From contig CM055097.1 in the NCBI GenBank assembly GCA_029204225.1, positions 27,329,192-27,393,191 on the forward strand: DNA of 64,000 nt, written 5' to 3'. Under the pieces are notes generated by a model. It ran no database searches. It had not been told where the DNA came from and worked only from the letters and a program-made list of their open reading frames with translations. The DNA is from Diphasiastrum complanatum (lineage: Eukaryota > Streptophyta > Lycopodiopsida > Lycopodiales > Lycopodiaceae). This document shows positions 35,208 through 47,364 of this stretch, piece after piece; within the stretch, counting starts at the first letter, position 1, and each line of letters opens with the position of its first letter. The translations under genes and the position numbers were made by a program.

Positions 35208-36940
35208 TGGCAAACATCAATGAGGCAATTTTGGGCGATGCAAGCAAACTTGATGGGGCTTCTAACTACAACATCTAGAAATTCAAAATGAAGAGCATTT
35301 TGATGGAGAAATAGGTGTGGGAGATCGTGGCAGATATTGAAGTCCGGCCAAATACCACTCCAGGTGACATGAGGGCCTTTGATAAAAAGGCGCAGAGAGC
35401 ATTGTTCTTAATCAATCTTTTAGTGAAAGACCATGTAATCACTCATATAAGTGATGCCACGATGGCTAGGGGAGCTTTGGAAGCTCTTAGAATGCAATTT
35501 CAAACTTGCAATCCAGCTCAGGCCATGTTCTTGAAGTCGAGATTGAACGCAGTAAGGATGGAAGAAAGTGAATCAGTGGGATCTTTCTTCACCTAAATAA
35601 AGGAGCTGAGAGATCAACTTGTGACAATTGGAGAACCAATTAGGGACGTTGAATTGGTACATACCACAATGAGAGGTGTCTCGGAAGGGCTACAGATGTT
35701 TTTGAGTGGCATTGCTTCGAGGGAGAGGTTGCCTACTTTTGAAGACTTCCACAGAATCATGTTGCAAGAAGAGCAGCATCGTGAAGTGGTGAAGTCAAGG
35801 CAAACCCCACAGGAGGATCAAGCCTTGCTTGCTAAAGGCAAGTGGACAGGATGGAAAAGGATTCTCAAGAAATCCAAGGATGATGATAATGAGGGAGAGT
35901 CATCATCAATAGGGAAAAAGAAGAAGAAAGGCAAATGTTACTACTGCCACAAACCGGGTCATTGGGCACGCGAGTGTTACAAGAAGAAAGGTGGACATAA
36001 AGACGGGAAAAGTGACTCAACAAGGAAACATTGTCGAAGATGATGGAGAAGATGACGAGACAAGTGTCATCTCATCGGTATTGGCATCCCAAGTTGATGA
36101 TGGTGCCAGATGGTTCTTAGATTTAGGCGCCAGAAGGCATATGACCGGGAAACGTGATTGGTTTGAGAAATTCTCACCAATCCATGATGGGGATAAGGTC
36201 ACTCCAATGGAGAGGAATGCCAAATACAGGGTGTGGTCAATGTACCTGTGCAGTTTTCTAATGGTAAAATCAAGAACATCCCTAATGTGCTTTATGTTCC
36301 TGGACTCAAAAAGAGTTTGCTTTCTGTTGGTGTAATGGCAAATCAACATCTTAAGGTTAAATTTGTCAAGGATGGATGCCTTATGAGGGATATGAACCAC
36401 AACCATAAAGTGGTGGCGAAGGGTTATAGAGATAGTAATTGTGGCCTTTATAAATTGGATGCTACAAGACCAGGAGAATATAATTTGGCTATCTCAACAG
36501 CATCTCAATCTGAGTTGTGGCACAGAAGACTTGGTCATTTGAACTATGGTAGCTTGAGATTGATGGCGAAGCTGAAGATGGTAATAGGGTTACCGGCATT
36601 GCAGGATGATTATCATGCAATATGTGAAGGATGCATCATGGGAAAGCATCACAGGGAGACATTCAAGAAAGGTGGAGCTGCAAGAGCTAAGAAACCGCTG
36701 GAACTCATTCACAACGACCTGTGCGGCTCAATGAAGACCATGTCATTGGAGAAAGGATATTATTTTATGACTTTCATAGATGATTACTCTAGGAGGACAT
36801 GGATTTATTTCTTGAAGAAGAAATCTGACACTTTGGCTCGCTTCAAGGAGTTCAAGACTTTGGTAGAGAACCAACTGGATGCACGCATCAAAGTGCTAAG
36901 ATCTAATAGAGGGGCCAAATACAAATCTGAAGATTTTGAG
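35208..36940 (+). pseudogene. Element D gag, protease and integrase N-terminal part
   Basis: Gag starts MANINEAILGDASKLDG (ATG 35208). In-frame stops occur where Trp (about 35278) and Gln (about 35312) are expected, and again near 35596. The CCHC knuckle CYYCHKPGHWAREC is near 35938. The protease motif reads WFLDLGARRHMT near 36112, with the usual Ser of D-S-G replaced by Leu. The gag-pre-integrase box ELWHRRLGHLNYG is intact near 36514. Integrase has LIHNDLCGSM with the first Asp, but the second catalytic Asp is replaced by Asn (LRSNRGAKY, near 36900). The frame runs into element C. Confidence 0.92.
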
Positions 36941-37802
36941 TGATAGATTTTACAGTTTTTAGGACAATAATGATTGTACTTTACAATCATAGAGAGTTAT
37001 TGGTTGCTTAATCAATGAATCTATCAAGTTCTACACATTAGATCTTGATCTAGATTCACTACACTTGGATTTAAGCAAGAGCAATGGATCAACACATCAT
37101 TTTTTAGTGAGAGCGGCCTCACACATGTGGAGTACTGTCCACAGTACAGCCTGCATCTGAAACAACAAGTACAATGATACTAGATAGCAATCATACATAA
37201 AAATCACAAGACAAATGACTAGAAACCTCACAAGAGTGTAGAGTGCAAAAGTCTCATCAATCTTCTTAGCAAAATGATGATCCTTTTATGGATCAAGTAC
37301 ATCCATGAGTCTGGTACAGTCCAGCAGGTCTTCACACGTGTGAAGAGTGCCACATCACTCAAATCTATCCATTTGATCCATCCTTGATCCTTATCCAATA
37401 GTTGACCTTCTAGAATATGACTAAAATCCAAAAATCTAGTCTCCTAGAATATAGGAATATTTCCTTCAAAATAGGATGTAAGGAAAATGGTCAACTTTTA
37501 TCTTCTAGTACTCTATACACACGTGTGAACATCCACTTGTCATGTGGGAGCATTTACTCATGCACATGCAAGGAAAAGCTAATTTGTAGGTGACTAGTCA
37601 ACTTGACTAAAAACTAGTCATTTCATGTTCACACTAACTAGAATGATACAAAATCAATTTGGATATATACAAACATGAAAAGTACATCCTTTCACACGTG
37701 GGAACAGGCTCCACACATGTGAAATCAAATCATCAACATATTTTAATGTTTGATCAATATTTACATGAACCAATGTCAAGTGAGAAGTGACAATTTTCAA
37801 CA
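36941..37802 (-). repeat. 3' LTR of element C
   Basis: It matches 42704-43566. It carries at least three CACACGTGTG-type palindromes, including TTCACACGTGTGAA at 37331-37344, plus the segment TTTCACACGTGGGAACAGGC near 37690. Confidence 0.95.
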
Positions 37803-37815
37803 CTCCTCCTCAGTT

Positions 37816-40800
37816 CTAACTTGGCAAATCTAGTGTACATCTATCTACAATTCCAAGGGCATATCTTAACTTAAAAAATGGATCTTAGGACAATGGTTTG
37901 GTTAAGATATCAGCTATGCATTCGGATGATAGTATATGATGTAGTTGCACTTCCTTGGATTGTACCTTCTCCCTCACAAAGTGGTGAGCTATCTCAATAT
38001 GCTTTGTTCTAGCATGGAAGATAGGATTTGAAGCAATTTGTTGAGAAGCTTGATTGTCACAAAATATGTAAGGGATCTCCTCGGCCTCTAGCACATGTAG
38101 TTCCATCAAGAGTCTTCTTAGCCATAGGAGCTCTTTGGTTGTTGAAGTCAATGCCTTCATTAGAGGAGTTCTAAAAGACCCTTTGTAAAGATTCTTTTTA
38201 TATTTTTTCACAAATTTTTCTTACACATGGACCAATCAAAACACTCAAATTTGAAATCTATGTAACGTAACTTTTTGAGTCCACATTTTGATTCCATACT
38301 AAAAATGGCATAACTTTTTAGTGGTAAGTCCGAATTTAGCGAAGTTTGGTGCATTAGAAAGTGCTCAACAAGGGCTTTCCAATGATATGTTAGATTCATA
38401 CTTCTGAGCTACGATTAAAAAGTTATGGCAAGTCAAAAGTATTAGTGCTATAATATTTTAATAATAAAAAAGACATCTTGCACGAATTCTTAAAGGGTCT
38501 TTTTGGAACTCAAAACTCCTCTAATGGTACTCGGCTTCACAAGAAGATAGTGAGATTGTATCTTGCTTTTTGGAAAGCCAAGATATCACTCCTCCACAAA
38601 GAAATGTTGCAAATGCACTAATGGACTTCCTATCCATCTTGTCACCTGCAAAATCTGAATCCGAGTAGGCTCTCAAGTGCAAGTTAGATCCTTCATAAAG
38701 TATGCCAAAAAATCTAGTACTAGAAACATATCTAAGTACTCTCTTGGCACTTTTCCAATGATGAACTAAAGGAGCTTGCATACTTTGACTCAACTTGCTT
38801 ACACAAAAACTTAAGTCAGGTCTAGTGATGGTTAAATAGATTAGAGAGCCTATAAGCTTCCTAAAGAGGGTGATGTCCTCAAAGGATGCTTCATCACCTT
38901 CATTAGTTGCTTTCACAACATGCTCCATAGGGGTGTCAATCCCCTTACAATCTTTCATACCAAATCTTTCAAGAATGGAAGTAGCATACTTAGATTGACT
39001 TATGAAAGTACAATTTCTACTTCTAGACACTTCTATCCCAAGTATAAACTTTAGGAAGCCTAGATCTACCATCTTGAACTCATTAGATAAGTCAACTTTT
39101 ACTTTGCCTATGCCATCATCATCATTTCTTGTCATAATGATGTCATCAACATAAAGAACCAAAATGATGATCTTTCCTTCATTACATTTGAAATATAAAG
39201 AAGGTTCATAAGCACTTAGTACAAAGCCAAGGGAATAGAGAAAATCATGCAACCTAGAGTACCAAGCTCTAGGTGCTTGCTTCAAGCCATATAGGCTCTG
39301 CCTTAAGTAGCACACCTGTTGCTCCTCACCAACCTTGATGAAGCCCTCGGGTTGCATCATGTAGATTTCCTCTTCTAAGAAGCCATTCAAGAAGGCATTT
39401 GTCACATCCATTTGGTAGAGATCCCATTTGAACAAAGTAGCAATGCAAATGATTAATCTAATAGCTACAAGCTTAGCTACAGTTGCAAATGTTTCTTCAT
39501 AATCCAATCCTTTTATTTGAAGAAATCCCTTAGCAACAAGCCTAGATTTGTACTTACTAATAGATCCATCTTGATTGTACTTAATTTTATAAATCCACTT
39601 ACATGCAAGTGATTTCTTTCCTCTTGGAAGATTTACAAGATTCCAAGTATGATTCTCTTCTAATGCATCATACTCTACTTGCATTGCATCTGTCCAAACT
39701 TTAGATTTATATGCTTCTTCCAAAGATGATGGTTCTTCAAGCAATGTAGCTAAAAAAGAGTAAGAGGTAGAAGACATAGAGTCTTCCTTTTGCTTTCCCT
39801 TTTCCACATAGGTAAGCCTTGAGGGCTCGGCCTTGCTCCTTGATGATCTTCTCGGCCCCTTTTGACTCGGATCCAAATCTCCATCCTCGGGTTTGTCATG
39901 ACCCTCCTCGGGTTTTCAAGATCCTCCTCGGATTTGTCAAGATCTTCAATGCACAATGGGTTAGATCCATTTGACAAGCTCTTAGCAAATTGTGACTCAT
40001 CAAAAAGTACATCCTTGCTTACCTTTACTTTCTTGGATGTAGGATCATATATCCTATATCCCTTGCTATTTTCTCCATAGCCAACAAAGATTCCTTTGAA
40101 GGAGGTAGCAGCTTCTTTCCTTCTAGTCTCCAAAGGAATGTGTACATAACAAGTACATCCAAAGATCTTAAAATCTTTTACATTGGGTTTCTTATCAAAC
40201 AAGGAAAGGTGAGATCCCTATAGCACTACTAGGAAGTCTATTACACAAATAATTAGCACATGTTATGGCTTCTCCCCAAAATGAGATGGAAAGTGATGCA
40301 TCAAGTCTCAGAGACTTTGCACACTCACATAGACTCCTATTTTTCCTCTCGGACACCCCATTCTGTTGAGGGGTGTAGGAACAAGTGTATTGTAACTTAA
40401 TACCATTGATCTCACAAAAGTATTTCATTTTATTGGAGGTGTACTCTCCTCCATTATCACATCTTAGTGCTTTGATAGAAGTACTAAGTTGTTTCTCTAC
40501 TAAAGATTTGAACTTAATGAAAGCTTCATAAACAAGACTTTTCTTTCATAGCAATCCATGTGAATCTAGTACAATCATCTATAAAAGTTACATACATCAA
40601 GGCACCTCCATTACTTGCATGTGACAAAATATGTACATCAGAATGTATGAGATCCAAGGGAGAGAGAGATCTTGAGAAAGATCTCTTGTAAGAAGACTTG
40701 TGTGACTTTGCAAGGCCACATGCCTCACACATCTTTCCACACTTCTTGAAAGCTCTTGGTAGGCCGAGAGCTAGTTCCTTGCTTGCCATTGACTCCATAG

Positions 40801-42151
40801 ATTGAAGATTAGGATGGCCTAATCTCTTATGCCAAAGCTCCACTTGAGTTAGCTCCTCTCTAGCCAAGTTCACACTTTCACTTGCAACATTAGCATCCAA
40901 CTTGAAAAGTCTACCTTGCTTAATGCCACTAGCTATGCACTTATCATTTTTCAAGATGTAACAAACTCCATTCTTGAAATGTACATCTAGTCCATTGTCC
41001 ATTAATTGTCCTACACTAAGCAAGTTTCTTGAAATGGTAGGAACATACAAAACATTATCTAGATCTATCCTTTTAGATGTGCCTAAGCAAAGAGGTATAG
41101 ATCCTATGCCATCTATCTTGCATGCTTGATCACTAGCAGTGTATATTGACTTCTTAGAGTCATTACAAGATAGAAGAGTAGAAAAATAATGCTTGTTAAA
41201 GGACATGTGGGAACTAGCCCCACTATCTATCCACCATGTGTCTTGACTTGAAGTTGGTGTAGATGCAACCATTAAGGATGTGTTGAATCCATCCTCTTCT
41301 TCTTCCTCTTGAGCAATGTTCCCTTGATCTCCTTTGGCTTGTTGATTCTTCTTCAAGTAGCATTCTGAGGCAAAGTGTCCTTTCTTTCCACAAAAGAAAC
41401 ACTTTAGTTTTGCCTTGTTCTTCACTTTGCCTTTGGAGGTAGATCCTCCATTCTTCATCTCGGCCTCCTTGCCTTGATTTTTCTTGAATGGATTTTGTTT
41501 CTTCTTGCCTTTAGATGTAAAGTTATCTTTCTCCTCTCCTCCATTAAGTGACATGATATTCATTCTTGTCTTGAGGTGTAGAAGCCTACTCTCCTCGGCC
41601 ACAAGAACATTGTGCAACTTTTCAATGGATGGAAGAGATTCTTGAATGGCAAATGATTGGACTAAGTTGGTGAACGCATCACCTAGACCATTCAAGATGA
41701 TTTGTACTAGTTCTTGATCTTGGATCTTCTCTCCTATTGCACTTAACTCCTTGTTAAGAGATTTGATCCTAAGGACATACTCTTGTCCACTCTCTCCACT
41801 TCCTTTCATGCTTTAGAAAACTTGATGTCTTAGCATGAGGATTCTTGAAGTATTGTTGGATTCATAAATGTTCTTTAATGAATCCCAAGTCTCTTTGGAT
41901 GAGGTACAAGAAGACACCTCTTTCAAGACGTCATTGCATACATTTAACTTTATGCAATGTAGAGCTAATCTTGCTCTCTTCTTGTATTTGGCTTGTTCTT
42001 GGGGAGTTTGAGGCTCTTCCTCTATTCCTTGAACTATGTCATATAGATCATGGATCACTAGGAGTGATTCCATTCTCACTTTCCAAATGGAATAATTTGT
42101 GGAAGTGAGTCTCTCACTTGATTCCATCAAATATCCACCCATGGATGACAT
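37816..42151 (-). pseudogene. Element C gag-pol, nearly full length with several breaks
   Basis: ATG at 42151 starts gag (GGYLMESSERLTSTNYSIWK), close to the gag start of element A. A TAG at 41815-41813 replaces a codon that is Gln in the related element B. The next frame (41809-40526) has the knuckle CFFCGKKGHFASEC, protease WWIDSGASSHM, the gag-pre-integrase box VELWHKRLGHPNL and the first integrase Asp (LIHSDVHI). A frameshift lies near 40540. The integrase Glu (YTPQQNGVSERKNR) is in 40428-40195. RT and RNase H (39876-38521) include LYVDDIIM and SDSDFAGD, but RNase H is split at the E-A-E-Y motif by the insertion 38158-38526. A TAA near 37885 truncates the last 20 codons, which are still readable to a TAG at 37816. 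Confidence 0.92.
38158..38526. mobile_element. 369-bp MITE-like insertion with terminal inverted repeats
   Basis: It starts CATTAGAGGAGTTCTAAAAG and ends as its near inverse, CTCCTCTAATG preceded by AAAGGGTCTTTTTGGAACTC. The inverted ends can be paired over about 36 bp with small gaps. It lies exactly between the codons of A-E-Y and K-A-L in RNase H of element C, so removing it restores the motif without leaving a duplicated target. The interior is AT-rich and non-coding. The absence of a target duplication is unusual. Confidence 0.8.
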
Positions 42152-42703
42152 TTTAGAATGAATGCTTTTTTTAAAATCACAAAGATTTTTGAATTTTAAA
42201 AGATCTATGAAAAGGCCTAAAGCTTACTAGAATGCCTATAGGCTTGTCTCTATCAAACTAGCACACAAGGTTGAATGATACTCAAAGATCTTACCAAAAA
42301 TTCCTAGCTTTCACTCTCACAAAAAAAATTGCTTTACACTTTTCTTAGAGATTTCACTTAGACTCTAAAAAGAAATGCTTCAATGATCCAAAACTCTATT
42401 TGGTCATAGGCATTAGCTAGAATGAATCTAGATCAATACTATGCTTCAAAAAGCACCAAAAATGAACTAGTATTGTGATTTTGGGACCAACAAACACAAA
42501 GTAACTTAAATTGAAAGTTGTTGTATGGTTTCACACGTGTGAAAAGTACATACACAGCCTCCAAGTCGTTTTGATCCAAAAAAATACAAGCTATCACTCT
42601 AGAAGAACTCGCGCTCACTAGTATTGGCCAAAAACAAATTTTGCCAATGATCTTTACAAGATTTATAATTTAATGATCACTCTCTTACTTAGCTCTGATA
42701 CCA
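42152..42703 (-). other. Leader and primer-binding site of element C
   Basis: This is the 550-bp untranslated leader between the 5' LTR and gag. TGGTATCAGAGC (42703-42692) abuts the LTR. A further palindrome TTCACACGTGTGAA lies near 42529. Confidence 0.85.
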
Positions 42704-43566
42704 TGATAAATTTTATAGTTTTTAAGACAATAATGATTGTACTTTACAATCATAGAGAGTTATTGGTTGTTTAATCAATGAATCTATCAAGTTCTACACA
42801 TTAGATCTTGATCTAGATTCACTACACTTGGATTTAAGCAAGAGCAATGGATCAACACATCATTTTTTTAGTGAGAGCGGCTTCACACATGTGGAGTACT
42901 GTCCACAATATGGCCTGCATCTGAAACAACAAGTACAATGATACTAGATAGCAATCATACATAAAAATCACAAGACAAATGACTAGAAACCTCACAAGAG
43001 TGTAGAGTGCAAAAGTCTCATCAATCTTCTTAGCAAAATGATGATCCTTTTATGGATCAAGTACATCCATGAGTCTGGTACAGTTCAGCAGGTCTTCACA
43101 CGTGTGAAGAGTGCCACATCACTCAAATCTATCCATTTGATCCATCCTTGATCCTTATCCAATAGTTGACCTTCTAGAATATGACTAATATCCAAAAAGC
43201 TAGTCTCCTAGAATATAGGAATATTTCCTACAAAATAGGATGTAAGGAAAATGGTCAACTCTTATCTTCTAGTACTCTATACACACGTGTGAACAGCCAC
43301 TTGCCATGTGGGAGCATTTACTCATGCACATGCAAGGAAAAGCTAATTTGTAGGTGACGAGTCAACTTGACTAAAAACTAGTCATTTCATGTTCACACTA
43401 ACTAGAATGATACAAAATCAATTTGGATATATACAAACACAAAAAGTACATCCTTTCACACGTGGGAACAGGCTCCACACGTGTGAAATCAGATCATCAA
43501 CATATTCTAATGTTTGATAATTGTTTACATGAACCAATGTCAAGTGAGAAGTGACAATTTTCAACA
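42704..43566 (-). repeat. 5' LTR of element C
   Basis: Minus-strand start TGTTGAAAATTG at 43566, end TTTATCA at 42704, next to the primer-binding site. It is homologous to 36941-37802 and followed by the TTGAG target duplicate. Confidence 0.95.
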
Positions 43567-45969
43567 TTGAGGACTTTTGCAAAGAACACGACATCAAAAG
43601 ACAATTCACACAGTCACACACACCACATAGTAATGGTATAGCTGAAAGGAAAAATAGGACTATTATGGAGAGTGCACGCTCCATGATGAAGCAAATGGAC
43701 TTGACCGATTCACTTTGGTCGGAAGCGTGCAGTGCGACAATGTTCTTGCAAAACAGGAGCCCTACAGTTGGGGTTCCAAATGTGACTCCCGAAGAAGCAT
43801 TTATAGGAATAAAGCCAAAAATTGACAAGTTTCGTGTCATTGGAAGTAAGGCCTATGTACATGTGCCAAAGGAGGAGCGAAAGAAACTTGATGCCAAAGC
43901 AATCAAGTGTATCTTTGTCGGTTATGATGAGAGGACGAAGGCATACAGGTGTTTTGATCCTGTAATGAACAAGATTCACATTAGAAAAGATGTGATCTTT
44001 GATAAAACGCATAAGTAGGAAGATGAAGACCATGCAAGTGGTGAAAGCATCAAAAGACTTCCCACAATTTTGGAGGAAGAAGATGAAGAAGATGCTCCAC
44101 AAGATGATGCACGTGAAGACGGGAGTCGAGAGGGCGAGTATGAAAGGACACCACCTATTCAAGAGCCTAGGGGGAGGTACTTGCCAATAGGAGCAATAAA
44201 GGAGAAACCGATTGGAAGTAAGAGACATTACTTAGACACTCCTTGGGATACATACTCTCCACGTAGTGTATCACCTGGATCTAAGATACCAAAATGGTAT
44301 GAAAAGATCATGAAGGATGCAAAGCTAAATCAACCAGGATCTAGTACACAAGGAAAAGTGAGAAGATCAACGTGAGAAAGGAAGTCTCCTGATCGCTATC
44401 ATGTGAACTATGCCCTAATGAGTGACATTTTGAAGTGTCGAGAGCCATCAACCTTTGATGAGGGAAAAGATCACAAAGAGTGGCAAAGGGCAATGGAAGA
44501 CGAGATAGAATCCATCTACAGGCATGATACATGGGAGTTGGTTGATCTACCACTTGGAAAGAAACCCATTGACAACAAATGGGTGTTTAGAACAAAGTTT
44601 CATGCGGATGGCACAATAGCAAAGTATAAGGCATGCCTAGTAGTGAAGGGTTATGAGCAAAGCAAAGGAATTGACCATGAAGAGACATTTGCTCTGTGGC
44701 TAGTGAACTACGCCACGTCTTATCATTGCCTTAGCATCTCGTTTTGGGTGGAAGATCCATCAAATGGATGTGAAGTCTACATTTTTGAATGGTGACTTAG
44801 AGGAAGAAGTTTACATGGTCCAACCGTAGGGCTTCATGGCAAAAGGGCAAGAACAAAAGGTATGTAAACTACACAAAGCACTTTATGGCCTTAAGCAAGT
44901 GCCACACGCATGGTATGGACGCATTGACAATTACTTTTTCTCATGGGTTTGTAAGAACAAATTCAGATCCAAACCTTTATGTTCTTATAAATGATGATAG
45001 CATTGCCTTAATTGTACTTTAGGTTGATGACATCATTATCACGGACAATGATGAGAACCTCACTCGTTCTATCAAAGCCAACTTATGCAAGCAGTTTGAG
45101 ATGACAGATTTAGATCTTATGCATTATTGCTTGGGTGTCGAAGTATGGCAAACTGGCAGTGATATCAGGTTATGTCAAAACAAGTATGTGGGCGAGATAT
45201 TGGAGAGATTTTACATGACATAGTGCAAACCTTCCATCACCCCTTGCGAAGCTGGTAAGAAATTATCTCGTATCGATGATAGTGCACATGTTGACGCTAC
45301 TCTATTTCGTTAGCTAGTTGGGAGTTTGATATATCTTACGACTACACGTCCTGATATCTGCTATGCTATAAGTTTGATTAGCCAATTCATGTCATCACCC
45401 ACTATGGACCATTGGAAAGCTGCAAAAAGGATTTTGAGGTATGTGAAAGGTACGCCTAACCTTGGCCTAATCTACAAAAGACAAAGTGTTTTACCTAAGT
45501 TGCAGATTATATTGACGCTGATTGGGCAGGAAGTATAGATGATAGAAAGTCAACAACAGGTTATGCCTTCAATTTTGGTAGCAGTTGTTTTTCATGGTCT
45601 AGCAAGAAGCAAGATACTATTTCTCTTTCTTTTACAGAAGCCGAATATAAAGCGTTGAGTTCTGCTACCCAAGAAACTGTTTGGCTACGTAAGTTGTTAT
45701 GCAAGATTAGCATGAAGTAGGTAAATCCTATTGTTATTTTCTGTGACACTCAAAGTGGAATACAATTGGCTAAGAATCCTATCTTTCACGCAAGGACAAA
45801 ATATATTGAGGTGAAATATCACTTTGTGCGTGAGAAGTTACAATCTGAAGACATAAGTATTGTACATTGTTCTACATTATTACAAGTTGCTGATATATTT
45901 ACGAAAGCTTTAAGTAAAGAAAAGTTTGAGACTTTTAGAGCCAAACTTGGCTTAGATCTGGTTATGTAG
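43567..45969 (+). pseudogene. Element D pol: integrase C-terminal part, RT, RNase H
   Basis: It resumes the integrase of D in frame with EDFCKEHDIKRQF and the Glu box HSNGIAERKNR, then VFVGYDERTKAYRCF-like text near 43915. RT blocks are WVFRTKFHADGT, LNGDLEEEVYM and ALYGLKQ. The catalytic box reads stop-V-D-D (near 45022), so the Tyr of YVDD is a TAG. Further stops occur near 44828, 45221 and 45312. RNase H keeps [19 protein letters not shown] and ends at 45969 after VADIFTKALS. Non-functional. Confidence 0.92.
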
Positions 45970-46040
45970 AAAGCCTTTACTTGTAATACTATCATGGAGG
46001 TATGTTCCATGAATAGAGTAAACTCTAAAATAAAGAGAGA

Positions 46041-46309
46041 CGTTGATCATTGAGGGAGAGAGTTAAAATAGCAATGATCGACTTATACAGTGCTTTCGTA
46101 TTTCGACGGCACCACGTGTGCTTAGTTCTAGAGTTATCGGGCCATCTTTCTTTTACGAGCCCTTTGAGTGCTTTTAAGCAACTAATTAAGAAGTGTAACA
46201 ATGAAGTTTATCATTGATTTCTAACAAACTTAAGAAAAATAAAATACAAAAAACTAAGTATATACAAGAATAAAAAAGTAAAAGAGCATCATGTGACTAA
46301 ATTGAGTCA
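46041..46309. other. Probable LTR remnant after element D
   Basis: A purine tract TTGAGGGAGAGAG near 46050 marks where a 3' LTR of D should begin. No matching LTR was found upstream of 35208, so the limits stay open. No gene is seen. Confidence 0.4.
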
Positions 46310-47023
46310 TCACATGTCCTCCCCCTTAGATGCAGCAGGTCCCTCTGCTGACGAATCTGTTGAGTAAGTCTGACCAGCCAGCATCCCAAGGTACTTTTCT
46401 TCATTGTAAGCAGGGTTGCGCCAATGTTTATAGCTCATTTTGTGCAACCTGTACAAAAATTCACATTGAGGACTACCAAAATGGATCCAGGTTTGTGCGT
46501 CACATTTATCCTGCACAATAAATTCTGCATACATTCCAATTTGTCAATGACCTAAATCTTTCAGGTTATGTATGAGCAGATTTCCCTATTGCAACTGATC
46601 CATATAAGCTTTGGACTGGTTACCCACTCTCTTTCTAGGTATGCGCAAAGAAAGAATTTCTTTTGTGATGAGTAGAAAATCCATCCGAGCATAAATTAAT
46701 TGAATTCCCAACAGTGTCCTGGCCACAAACCCTGCCCGATCCAATGGACGATATGTTGTCCATAATCGATGCGCTGGCTGTTTTTCTCGTTTATGTATAC
46801 ATTCCACCATCTCTTTAAAGAATACTGTATACTTTAAACGGGGTTGGCTCAACTGGTTAGCTTGGCATCCAAAGTTTCTTTGGTCCCAGGTTCGAGCCTC
46901 CCCTTGGAAACCAAGAAGCATCTCTTTAAAGAATTTGACATAGTTAATGTCCCATTTCACATAAATTGTCCACAATTTAGGATAATAATAATTTATCAAC
47001 TTGTCAATCTTGTGCTTCTTCAC
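46310..47023 (-). pseudogene. Unrecognised coding remnant carrying a SINE-like insert
   Basis: One minus-strand frame runs from 47023 to 46310, with stops at 46586 and about 46544. Readable segments include HKIDKLINYYYPKLW, KWDINYVKFFKEM, HRLWTTYRPLDRAGF and CEFLYRLHKMSYKHW. I recognise no domain. A tRNA-derived insertion with its duplicated target (46808-46918, 111 bp) sits in the middle and keeps the frame, so FFKEM appears twice. It may be the 3' part of the decayed gene to its right (47365-49173), but splice sites were not established. Confidence 0.45.
46808..46934 (+). mobile_element. tRNA-derived SINE-like insertion with 16-bp target duplication
   Basis: A perfect 16-bp direct repeat CATCTCTTTAAAGAAT (46808-46823 and 46919-46934) flanks about 95 bp. 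The insert contains a box A-like TGGCTCAACTGGTTAGC (near 46845) and a box B GGTTCGAGCC (near 46890), the internal RNA polymerase III promoter layout of tRNAs and plant SINEs. There is no long A or T tail. The long flanking repeat points to target-primed reverse transcription. It is not a functional tRNA gene. Confidence 0.85.
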
Positions 47024-47364
47024 AATTGAATGAATATCAATTGTCAGTCATTTTGTGTGATTGTAAACCGGATGTGACGTTGTTCTTTGAACCGATTATC
47101 TGAATAAAAAATAAATGTAAATTCTTTCTTTTTCAGATATTTTAAGCATACATGGAGGAACTGCCTATTAAAATTTCCGTTAAACCAGGCTATTCAACCT
47201 CAAAAGAGCCCTGAAGGATAGCCCAATAGAGGCATCCTTTTTCTTCAATACTTAAGGTCCCCCATAAGATCATAAATTCACCAGCTCTCCAAACAACATT
47301 CCACTCCTTATTACAGTATCATTTTATTCAAGACAAAAAAGCATACTCAATCATCCATAGTTGC

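Larger units (their letters stand above)
36941..43566 (-). mobile_element. Copia retrotransposon C (minus strand), nested in D
   Basis: LTRs of 862 and 863 bp (36941-37802 and 42704-43566) flank a full Copia gag-pol on the minus strand. The target duplication TTGAG is at 36936-36940 and 43567-43571. The minus-strand LTR starts TGTTGAAAATTG and ends TTTATCA, and TGGTATCAGAGC follows at once (42703-42692). A purine tract (GAGGAGGAG) precedes the 3' LTR. LTRs differ by a few percent, with many G/A or C/T differences. A 369-bp TIR element sits inside its RNase H. Confidence 0.96.
35208..46040 (+). mobile_element. Copia element D (plus strand), split by element C
   Basis: Gag-pol of a Copia element begins at 35208, is interrupted at 36940 by element C, and resumes at 43567 to finish near 45969. 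The 5-bp TTGAG on both sides of C confirms the split. A purine tract (TTGAGGGAGAGAG) follows near 46050. No convincing LTR pair was found, so D may have lost its 5' LTR. Many stop codons and mutated catalytic residues mark it as old. Confidence 0.9.

Noticed and set aside
46840-46915. Functional tRNA gene
   Set aside because: Boxes A and B are present, but the acceptor and anticodon stems do not fold well by eye and the flanking 16-bp duplication shows a retroposed insert.
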